Origin: JAEHCY01 sp964519095
Lineage (GTDB): Bacteria > Pseudomonadota > Gammaproteobacteria > Chromatiales > Chromatiaceae
Assembly: GCA_964519095.1 (NCBI GenBank)
Contig: CAZFHV010000014.1
Location: 1-29,541 of the forward strand
Reading direction: 5' to 3'
DNA length: 29,541 nt
Shown here: piece by piece, positions 23,827-29,541 of the stretch
Position numbering within the stretch: the first letter of the stretch is position 1
How the letters are laid out: each line of letters begins with the position of its first letter
Made by a program: the position numbers and the translations under genes
The notes under the pieces: model-generated
Database searches by the model: none
What the model saw: only the letters and a program-made list of their open reading frames with translations
Told to the model about the DNA's origin: nothing

Positions 23827-25257
23827 TCACAGCCCTTCCCCCCCATCCGGGGCGAGGGTCAGGTGGAGCTCCTTGATCTTGCGGGTGAGGGTATTACGAC
23901 CCCAGCCGAGGAGCAGGGCCGCATCCTGGCGCCGGCCGCGGGTCTGTCCCAGGGCCGCTTCGATGAGGATCCGCTCCAGGGTCGCCTGGGCCCGATCCCC
24001 TAGTCCCCGCTCACCCGCGGCGAGCCGCTGGCTCGCCCAGGCTCGCAGGGCAGCCTCCCAGCCCACCACCTCTGGGGCGCGAGAGGGGGGCGCCGTGCCC
24101 CGGAGCTCCGCCGGTAGGTCCTGGGGGTGGATCTCGGTGCCCGAGGCCATCACGGTGAGCCACCGGGCGGCATTCTCGAGCTGGCGGACGTTACCGGGCC
24201 ATTCCAGCCCGCAGAGGACCTCCACGGCGTCCGGGGCCAAGACCTTGGGCTCCACCCCCAGCTCGAGGGCCGCTTGGGCGAGGAAGTGCCGAGCCAGCAA
24301 GGGGATGTCCTCGCGGCGCTCCCGCAGGGCGGGGAGGTGGATGCGGATCACGTTGAGGCGGTGGAACAGGTCCTCGCGGAACTGTCCCCGGGCCACCAGG
24401 GCCTCCAGGTTCTGGTGGGTGGCGGCGATGATGCGCACGTCCACCCTGCTGGGCGCCAGCCCCCCCACCGGGTAGAACTCCCCTTCCGCCAGCACTCGCA
24501 GCAGCCGCGTCTGGAGCTCAGCGGGCATGTCGCCGATCTCGTCGAGGAACAGCGTCCCCCCGTCCGCCTGATCGAAGCGCCCGGCGCGGCGCTGCTGGGC
24601 TCCGGTGAAGGCACCCCGCTCGTGGCCGAACAGCTCCGCTTCCAGGAGGTCGCGGGGGATCGCCGCCATGTTCAGGGCGATGAAGGGCTTGTCGCGGCGC
24701 GGGCTGTGGCGGTGCAGGGCGCGGGCGACCAGCTCCTTGCCGGTGCCGGACTCGCCGTTAAGGAGCACCGTGATCTGGGAGCGGGCCAGCCTGCCGATGG
24801 CGCGGAACACCTCCTGCATGGCCGGGGCGGCCCCGACGATCTCCGGGGGTTGGGCAAGGACTGACGCCGCGGGCACGCTGACCCGTACCCGCTGCCGGTA
24901 GGCCCTCTGGACCTGGGCCACCGCCTCTTGCAGGTCGAAGGGCTTGGGTAGGTATTCGAAGGCCCCTTCATGGAAGACGGCCACTGCCGTATCCAGATCC
25001 GAATGGGCCGTCATGATGATGACCGGGAGCTCCGGATACTGGGCCTTTGCTTGCCGGAGGAGCTCCATTCCGTCGACGCCCGGCATGCGGATGTCGGTCA
25101 GGATCACGTCGGGCTGCTCGCGGGCCAGCGCCTCCAGGATGCCCGCTCCACTGGCGAAGCAGCTCACTCGCATATCCGCCTTTTGCAGGGCCTTTTCGAG
25201 CACCCAGCGGATCGAGCGGTCGTCATCAATGACCCAGACGCGGGGGGCGTCATCCAT
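23827..25257 (-). CDS. glnG: Nitrogen regulation response regulator NtrC
   Basis: A sigma-54 activator of 476 aa. The receiver domain has the acidic cluster DDD (11-13) and phospho-acceptor Asp55 in VILTDIRMPG. The AAA+ domain has Walker A GESGTGKELV, the sigma-54 contact loop GAFTGA and Walker B GGTLFLDEIGD. The C-terminal Fis-type helix-turn-helix reads QDAALLLGWGRNTLTRKIKEL. The ATG at 25257 overlaps the ntrB stop by 8 bp; the upstream open frame lies inside ntrB. Predicted targets include the dyads and the -24/-12 promoter in the glnA upstream region of this window. Confidence 0.97.
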   Translation of the reverse strand: MDDAPRVWVIDDDRSIRWVLEKALQKADMRVSCFASGAGILEALAREQPDVILTDIRMPGVDGMELLRQAKAQYPELPVIIMTAHSDLDTAVAVFHEGAFEYLPKPFDLQEAVAQVQRAYRQRVRVSVPAASVLAQPPEIVGAAPAMQEVFRAIGRLARSQITVLLNGESGTGKELVARALHRHSPRRDKPFIALNMAAIPRDLLEAELFGHERGAFTGAQQRRAGRFDQADGGTLFLDEIGDMPAELQTRLLRVLAEGEFYPVGGLAPSRVDVRIIAATHQNLEALVARGQFREDLFHRLNVIRIHLPALRERREDIPLLARHFLAQAALELGVEPKVLAPDAVEVLCGLEWPGNVRQLENAARWLTVMASGTEIHPQDLPAELRGTAPPSRAPEVVGWEAALRAWASQRLAAGERGLGDRAQATLERILIEAALGQTRGRRQDAALLLGWGRNTLTRKIKELHLTLAPDGGEGL

Positions 25258-26335
25258 GGCTCGCCTCCAAGGGCAGATAGACGGTGAAGAGGGTGTCTCC
25301 CGGCTTGCTCTGGCACTCGATGAGACCGCCGTGGCGGTTGATGAGGTTCTGGGCCAGGGGCAGCCCAAGACCCGTGCCCCCTTGGGTGCCGGAGATCATG
25401 GGATAGAAGATGCGGTCCATCAGCTCGGGGGGGATGCCCGGACCGGAGTCGCGCACGTCCACCTGTAGCACCAGGCGGTGGCGCACCTGTCCCAGGGTGA
25501 ACTGGCGCAGCACCCGGGTCATGAGGCCGATCCGCCCCCCCTCGGCGACCGCCCTGGCGGCGTTACGCAACAGGTTGAGAAAGGCCTGTATCAACTGGTC
25601 CGGGTCCGCGGGGAACTCCGGGATGCTGGGGTCATAGTCCCGGTCGAAGGCTACCCGAGGCCCCGCCTCGGCACTGACCAGCCCCCGCACGTGCTCGAGG
25701 ATCTGGTGGATGTTCACGGGTCGCCGTTGCGGCAGGCGGTTGGGGCCCAGCATCCGGTCCATGAGGCTCTGCAGCCGGTCAGCCTCATCGATGATGATGC
25801 GGGTGTACTCGCGGAGGGCTGGGTCGGGCAGCTCCTGCTCCAGGAGCTGGGCGGCCCCCCGCAGCCCGCCGAGGGGGTTCTTGATCTCGTGGGCCAATCC
25901 CCGCACCAGCGCCTGGACCGTCTGGTGCTGGGCGATGAGCTGCTCTTCGCGACTGATGCGGAGCTGCCGGTCCACCTGGTGGAGCTCCACCAGGAGCTCG
26001 TTGGGTCCATCGAAGCGCTGCAAGGGCAGCACCGAGCAGTTGACCCGGATTTGGCGACCATCCGCCAGGGTCAGGGGCATCTCGCGCTCGGTAAAGGGGC
26101 GCCCGCTGGTGAGCACCCGCGCGAGCTTCGCCTCCACATCCAGGTTCGGGCAGGGAAGCAGCCCGGCAACCGGGCTGCCCAGGATGTGCCGGGCACTCAC
26201 CGAGAAGAGCATCTCGCCGGCGGGATTGATGTAGACGAGCCGTAAAGCGCCGTCGAACAGCAGGACGGCGGTGCCCAGGTTCTCCAGGATCCGCTGCTCG
26301 ATCCCCGGCGTTGGGACGGGGCTCTCCGGCGACAA
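25250..26335 (-). CDS. glnL: Nitrogen regulation sensor histidine kinase NtrB
   Basis: A soluble two-component kinase of about 361 aa that phosphorylates or, with PII, dephosphorylates NtrC. It has an N-terminal PAS domain (about 12-120; ILENLGTAVLLFDGALRLVYIN), then the H-box GLAHEIKNPLGGLRGAAQLL with phospho-His149, N-box FLNLLRNAARAV, DSGPGIP and G-box GTGLGLPLAQNLI. The TTG at 26335 is chosen because AGGAG precedes it by 7 bp and the resulting N-terminus matches NtrB length; a GTG at 26392 is the alternative. It lies 184 bp after glnA with no obvious terminator, so readthrough from glnA is possible. Confidence 0.95.
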   Translation of the reverse strand: MSPESPVPTPGIEQRILENLGTAVLLFDGALRLVYINPAGEMLFSVSARHILGSPVAGLLPCPNLDVEAKLARVLTSGRPFTEREMPLTLADGRQIRVNCSVLPLQRFDGPNELLVELHQVDRQLRISREEQLIAQHQTVQALVRGLAHEIKNPLGGLRGAAQLLEQELPDPALREYTRIIIDEADRLQSLMDRMLGPNRLPQRRPVNIHQILEHVRGLVSAEAGPRVAFDRDYDPSIPEFPADPDQLIQAFLNLLRNAARAVAEGGRIGLMTRVLRQFTLGQVRHRLVLQVDVRDSGPGIPPELMDRIFYPMISGTQGGTGLGLPLAQNLINRHGGLIECQSKPGDTLFTVYLPLEASHG

Positions 26336-26519
26336 CCCGTGACTCCTGGGGGGCTCGTGGGCTCTGGTTTCCACTGGGCTCCGGCCTGGCACTTGCGGAT
26401 CCGCCTGTCTGGCCTCGCCTAGATCCAGGGCAGGCCGACACCCGGGGACTGGTGGGAAGTCGCCCCCCGAGGCCGCTTTGGCCGGCGGACATCGGGGCAG
26501 CGGCTAGATGCCTCGCGGA

Positions 26520-27926
26520 TCAGAGGCTGTAGTAAAGGTCGAACTCGATGGGATGGGTGGTCATGCGGAGCCGGGTGACCTCCTCCATCTTCAGCTCGAT
26601 GTAGCCGTCGATCAGGTCATTGGTGAAGACACCGCCCAGGGTGAGAAACTCCCGATCGCGATCCAGTGCCTCCAGGGCCTGATCCAGGGAGTGGCAGACG
26701 GTGGGCACCGCCTTGGCCTCCTCGGGGGGCAGGTCGTAGAGGTTCTTGTCCAAGGGATCGCCCGGGTGGATCTTGTTCTGGATGCCATCGAGGCCAGCCA
26801 ACATCATCGCGGAGAACGCCAGGTAGGGGTTGGCCAGGGGATCGGGGAAGCGGACCTCGATGCGGCGACCCTTGGGGTTGGCCACCCAGGGGATGCGGAT
26901 GGAGGCGGAGCGGTTACGGGCGGAATAGGCCAGCATCACCGGGGCCTCGAAGCCAGGAACCAGGCGCTTGTAGCTGTTGGTGCCAGGATTGCAAAAGGCG
27001 TTGAGGGCCCGGGCGTGCTTGATGATGCCTCCGATGTAATAGAGGGCGAGTTCCGAGAGGCCTCCGTAGCGGTCGCCGGCAAAAAGGTTCTGGCCGTCCT
27101 TCGCGAGGGACTGATGGCAGTGCATGCCGCTGCCGTTGTCTCCCACCAGGGGCTTGGGCATGAAGGTGGCGGTCTTGCCGTAGGCGTGGGCCACATTCCA
27201 GATGCAGTACTTCTGGATCTGGGTCATATCGGCGCGGCGGGTCAGGGTGCTGAACTTGGTCCCGATCTCACACTGGCCGGCGGTGGCCACTTCGTGGTGG
27301 TGGACCTCGACCTCTACGCCCATCTCCTGCATGGCCAGGCACATGGCGGCTCGGATGTCGTTGAGGGAGTCCACCGGCGGGACGGGGAAGTAACCGCCCT
27401 TGACCCCGGGTCGATGGCCGATGTTGCCATCCTGGTAGACGCGCTCGGAGTTCCAGCCTGCCTCTTCGGAGTCGATCTTGTAGAAGGCGCCGCTCATGTC
27501 CGCGCCCCAGCGGATGTCATCGAGGATGAAGAACTCCGGCTCCGGGCCGAAGTAGGCCACATCGGCGATACCGGTGGAGCGCAGATAGGCCTCGGCACGA
27601 CGCGCCAGTGAGCGGGGATCGCGCTCGTAGCCCTGCATGGTCGTGGGCTCGAGGATATCGCAGCGCAGGATCAGAGAGGCCTCGTCGGAGAAGGGATCCA
27701 GCACCGCGGTGCTCTGGTCGGGCATCAGCACCATGTCGGACTCTTGGATGCCCTTCCATCCGGCAATGGATGAGCCGTCGAACATCTTCCCCTCCTGGAA
27801 GAACTCCTCATCGACCAGGGACGCCGGCAGGGTCACATGCTGCTCCTTGCCCCGCGTGTCGGTGAAACGCAGGTCGACGAACTTCACTTCCTTCTCTTCA
27901 ATCAGCTGGATCACTTCAGAGGACAT
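26520..27926 (-). CDS. glnA: Glutamine synthetase, type I
   Basis: The dodecameric enzyme that makes glutamine from glutamate, ammonia and ATP, 468 aa. The ATG at 27926 has GGGAG upstream. Signatures are FDGSSIAGW, FGPEPEFFILDD, the ammonia/glutamate region NGSGMHCHQSL, NPGTNSYKRLVPGFEAPV and NRSASIRIP. The adenylylation loop KNLYDLPPEE places the modified Tyr at 397, the same number as in E. coli, so control by GlnE adenylylation is expected. Transcription is likely driven by the sigma-54 type promoter at 28040-28055 under NtrC control. ntrB and ntrC follow downstream. Confidence 0.98.
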   Translation of the reverse strand: MSSEVIQLIEEKEVKFVDLRFTDTRGKEQHVTLPASLVDEEFFQEGKMFDGSSIAGWKGIQESDMVLMPDQSTAVLDPFSDEASLILRCDILEPTTMQGYERDPRSLARRAEAYLRSTGIADVAYFGPEPEFFILDDIRWGADMSGAFYKIDSEEAGWNSERVYQDGNIGHRPGVKGGYFPVPPVDSLNDIRAAMCLAMQEMGVEVEVHHHEVATAGQCEIGTKFSTLTRRADMTQIQKYCIWNVAHAYGKTATFMPKPLVGDNGSGMHCHQSLAKDGQNLFAGDRYGGLSELALYYIGGIIKHARALNAFCNPGTNSYKRLVPGFEAPVMLAYSARNRSASIRIPWVANPKGRRIEVRFPDPLANPYLAFSAMMLAGLDGIQNKIHPGDPLDKNLYDLPPEEAKAVPTVCHSLDQALEALDRDREFLTLGGVFTNDLIDGYIELKMEEVTRLRMTTHPIEFDLYYSL

Positions 27927-28028
27927 GAGGGGATCTCCCAATGGGGGGTCATGGATGGGCCCGGTTACACAGGCGACGGGCCCCGGAAACAGGCTAACCG
28001 CTTGGCGGGCGTAGCTGCGCTGGTCGGT

Positions 28029-28069
28029 CGCCGAGTATAAGCACAGAGGATGCCAATTTCACCTGGCGG
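28029..28069 (-). promoter_or_regulatory. Possible sigma-70 promoter for glnA overlapping the sigma-54 site
   Basis: On the minus strand, GTGAAA (4 of 6 to the -35 consensus) and TATACT (5 of 6 to the -10) are 17 bp apart and flank the -24/-12 element. E. coli glnA similarly has separate sigma-70 and sigma-54 promoters. Confidence 0.4.
28040..28055 (-). promoter_or_regulatory. Sigma-54 (-24/-12) promoter of glnA
   Basis: The minus strand reads TGGCATCCTCTGTGCT. This fits the consensus TGGCAC-N5-TTGCW with the invariant GG and GC at exactly the canonical distance and two mismatches. It lies about 115 bp before the glnA ATG, so transcription would start near 28029. Confidence 0.78.
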
Positions 28070-28083
28070 TCAGGACTTGGGCA

Positions 28084-28106
28084 GGGCGCGGGTATCCCCC
28101 GCGCCC
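28084..28106. repeat. GC-rich hairpin between glnA promoter and NtrC sites
   Basis: GGGCGCGGG (28084-28092) and CCCGCGCCC (28098-28106) form a perfect 9-bp inverted repeat with a 5-nt loop. No T-tract follows on either strand. Confidence 0.6.
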
Positions 28107-28198
28107 CTTCGGCCTGATCATAGCCGCGCGCGGCGGCTCAAGGCCCTCTTGACCACCGGGATCGCGCGGCGTCTTTCCGTCCATTGGACGCGTACCAT

Positions 28199-28213
28199 GC
28201 ACCAAAAAGAGGC
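28199..28213. promoter_or_regulatory. Weaker second NtrC-type site
   Basis: GCACC-AAAAA-GAGGC matches the left NtrC half-site fully and the right half at 3 of 5 positions. Its centre is 31 bp from that of the perfect dyad, close to three helical turns, matching the paired NtrC sites upstream of E. coli glnA. Confidence 0.5.
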
Positions 28214-28229
28214 CCAAGGCAATGATCGC

Positions 28230-28244
28230 GCACCATGTTGGTGC
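28230..28244. promoter_or_regulatory. NtrC-binding enhancer (perfect dyad)
   Basis: GCACCATGTTGGTGC is a perfect 6-3-6 dyad matching the NtrC consensus GCACC-N5-GGTGC. It lies about 210 bp upstream of the predicted glnA transcription start, a usual enhancer distance, and about 36 bp before the glyQ TATAAT box. Confidence 0.82.
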
Positions 28245-28279
28245 CTTGAGTTCGGCTTATTCGTCAAGGATAGGAACGC

Positions 28280-28285
28280 TATAAT
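28280..28285 (+). promoter_or_regulatory. -10 element for glyQ
   Basis: A perfect TATAAT at 59 bp before the glyQ ATG, in an AT-rich patch. No good -35 hexamer is found at 16-18 bp, so the promoter may be activator-dependent or weak. Confidence 0.55.
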
Positions 28286-28343
28286 TTCCGGTCTTCCAGA
28301 AACCCTGGTCACCGGACCGCCCTTGGCTGAGAGGAGCGAGGTT

Positions 28344-29252
28344 ATGATGACGTTTCAAGACCTGATCTTTGCCTTGGAGCGGTACTGGGCGCAGCAGGGC
28401 TGCGTGATCATGCAGCCCTACGACATGGAAGTCGGGGCCGGCACCTTCCATCCGGCAACCTTCTTGCGGGCGATTGGCCCCGAGCCCTGGAACTGTGCTT
28501 ATGTACAGCCATCAAGGCGACCCACCGATGGCCGGTACGGGGAGAATCCCAACCGGATGCAGCACTACTATCAGTACCAGGTGGTGCTCAAGCCGTCTCC
28601 TTTGGAGATCCAAGAGCTCTACCTGGGGTCGCTTCAGATGCTCGGTATCGACCCCCTCATCCACGACATCCGCTTCGTGGAGGACAATTGGGAATCACCG
28701 ACCCTTGGGGCCTGGGGGCTGGGTTGGGAGGTGTGGCTCAACGGGATGGAGGTGACCCAGTTCACCTACTTCCAGCAGGTGGGCGGACTGGATTGCCGAC
28801 CCGTCACCGGCGAGATCACCTATGGACTGGAACGGATCGCCATGTACCTGCAGCGGGTCGAGAGCGTCTTCGACGTGGTCTGGGCCCGCGGGCCCCAGGG
28901 TACCGTCACCTATGGCGACGTCTATCATCAGAACGAGGTGGAGCAGTCGGCCTACAACTTCGAGCACGCCGCGGTGGATGACCTTTTCCGTGCCTTCGAG
29001 ACCTACGAAGCCACCAGCGAGGCGCTGATCGGCAAGGGGCTGCCACTCCCGGCCTACGAGCAGGTCCTCAAGGCGTCCCACACCTTCAATCTCCTCGACG
29101 CCCGCCACGCGATCTCGATCACGGAGCGGCAACGCTACATCTTACGGATCCGTTCCCTGGCCAGGGCGGTTGGCCAGACCTATTACGCCCGTCGGGAAAG
29201 CCTCGGATTCCCCATGCTCGCCCAGCCCCTCCAGGAGACCTCCCATGGTTGA
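28344..29252 (+). CDS. glyQ: Glycyl-tRNA synthetase alpha subunit
   Basis: A 302-aa catalytic subunit of the heterotetrameric bacterial glycyl-tRNA synthetase. Hallmarks are YWAQQGCVIMQPYDMEVGAG, YVQPSRRPTDGRYGENPNR, HDIRFVEDNWESPTLGAWGL, GWEVWLNGMEVTQFTYFQQV and TERQRYILRIRSLA. The ATG at 28344 has AGGAG 7 bp upstream and matches the family start; a second ATG follows directly. The reading frame is open to 28050, but that part is regulatory DNA. It overlaps glyS by 8 bp. Confidence 0.98.
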   Translation: MMTFQDLIFALERYWAQQGCVIMQPYDMEVGAGTFHPATFLRAIGPEPWNCAYVQPSRRPTDGRYGENPNRMQHYYQYQVVLKPSPLEIQELYLGSLQMLGIDPLIHDIRFVEDNWESPTLGAWGLGWEVWLNGMEVTQFTYFQQVGGLDCRPVTGEITYGLERIAMYLQRVESVFDVVWARGPQGTVTYGDVYHQNEVEQSAYNFEHAAVDDLFRAFETYEATSEALIGKGLPLPAYEQVLKASHTFNLLDARHAISITERQRYILRIRSLARAVGQTYYARRESLGFPMLAQPLQETSHG

Positions 29253-29541
29253 GAAGAAGCCCCTGTTGGTTGAGATCGGCACGGAGGAGCTGCCGCCCAA
29301 GTCCCTGCTCGCCCTTTCCGAGGCCTTCGCGGACAACCTGCGGGACCTGCTGCTGGAGCGCTCCATGACCTTCGCGGGGGTGGAGCCCTTCGCCACCCCA
29401 CGGCGGCTGGCGGTCCTGGTGGAGCGTCTCGACACCCGCGAGCCCGACCAATCCCTGGTGCGCCGGGGGCCCTCCCTCGCCGCGGCCTTCGACGCCGAGG
29501 GTAACCCCACCAAGGCAGCCGTCGGTTTCGCCGCCTCCTGC
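29245..29541 (+). CDS. glyS: Glycyl-tRNA synthetase beta subunit (5' part)
   Basis: The first 99 codons of glyS, cut by the window edge. It begins with MVEKKPLLVEIGTEELPPKS, the typical start of the beta subunit, and continues with FATPRRLAVLVERL and VRRGPSLAAAFDAEGNPTKA. The beta subunit binds tRNA-Gly and is required together with GlyQ. The ATG lies inside the end of glyQ (8-bp overlap), with AGGAG upstream, indicating coupled translation. Confidence 0.97.
   Translation, partial: MVEKKPLLVEIGTEELPPKSLLALSEAFADNLRDLLLERSMTFAGVEPFATPRRLAVLVERLDTREPDQSLVRRGPSLAAAFDAEGNPTKAAVGFAASC

Larger units (their letters stand above)
27927..28343. other. glnA/glyQ divergent regulatory region
   Basis: 417 bp with no convincing gene; the open frame running into glyQ from 28050 has no recognisable protein sequence before residue 99. 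It holds, in order, the glnA -24/-12 promoter, a GC-rich hairpin, one weak and one perfect NtrC-type dyad, and a TATAAT box for glyQ. Confidence 0.8.

Noticed and set aside
26158..26178. GCAGCCCGG/CCGGGCTGC hairpin inside ntrB
   Set aside because: A perfect 9-bp stem with a 3-nt loop, but it lies within conserved coding sequence in GC-rich DNA with no positional meaning.
28221..28240. Second sigma-54 element (minus strand TGGTGC ... TTGCC)
   Set aside because: The spacing between the GG and GC dinucleotides is two bases too long for a -24/-12 promoter.
28050..28343. 98-codon upstream extension of the glyQ reading frame
   Set aside because: The frame is open, but the sequence before the family start has no glycyl-tRNA synthetase character, and a good AGGAG site precedes the ATG at 28344. 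The region is better explained as regulatory DNA.
28286..28343. Possible riboswitch or T-box in the glyQ leader (CTGAGAGGAGCGAGG and a GGTC/GACC pairing)
   Set aside because: The leader is under 60 nt, lacks the TPP, glycine or T-box core motifs, and CTGAGAGGAG is explained by the ribosome-binding site.

Overview
The window is a GC-rich (by eye about 65 %), gene-dense stretch of a gammaproteobacterial chromosome. Supporting this are separate glyQ/glyS subunits, a glnA-ntrB-ntrC nitrogen locus, secB, envC, and a type II secretion operon in the E-F-G-H-I-J-K-L-M-N-D order of the Xanthomonas Xps system. A sulfur-oxidising Chromatiales-like host is an inference only; its main support is a persulfide-sensor-type ArsR regulator next to a rhodanese. 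No rRNA, tRNA, CRISPR array, insertion sequence or phage gene was recognised.

Layout. (1) 1-884, minus: a broken PIG-L deacetylase that runs into the start of a family 2 glycosyltransferase, with a frameshift near 590 and a stop near 49. (2) 1053-14769, minus: one long, tightly packed array. It begins with a membrane glycan-initiating transferase (WecA/WbpL type) and a WbpM/CapD-type nucleotide-sugar dehydratase, and continues 3 bp later into gspE-F-G-H-I-J-K-L-M-N-D. GspD looks like a lipoprotein secretin with a Gly-rich linker. The gspN gene contains a perfect 42-bp palindrome 86 bp upstream of the gspD start. (3) 14855-18063, minus: yajL (DJ-1 family), ctpA (S41 peptidase) and envC (amidase activator). 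(4) 18188-20678, plus: ArsR-family regulator, membrane-anchored rhodanese, secB, gpsA. (5) 20681-23754: trmL (minus), a class 1B-like dihydroorotate dehydrogenase, an unrecognised 73-residue protein, tandem hairpins, an endonuclease V gene cut by an in-frame amber codon, and a convergent unrecognised 134-residue protein. (6) 23827-27926, minus: ntrC, ntrB, glnA. (7) 28344 to the end, plus: glyQ and the start of glyS.

How the parts work together. The T2SS array supplies the cytoplasmic ATPase (E), inner-membrane platform (F, L, M, N), all five pseudopilins (G-K) and the outer-membrane channel (D). The prepilin peptidase (gspO) and any pilotin must lie elsewhere. The glycan genes at the head suggest that surface polysaccharide and secretion are expressed together. 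The 417-bp glnA/glyQ intergenic region carries a sigma-54 type promoter for glnA and a perfect NtrC dyad plus a weaker one 31 bp away. This fits NtrB/NtrC control of glutamine synthetase, which keeps its adenylylation tyrosine (Tyr397). The ArsR protein has two cysteines 66 residues apart, the spacing I recall for SqrR/BigR persulfide sensors, and is followed by a rhodanese, so it may form a reactive-sulfur response unit.

Start codons were reassigned where a ribosome-binding site, a stop/start overlap or the family N-terminus argued for it; many starts in the T2SS array are GTG or TTG. All calls come from reading the sequence; no database search was possible.
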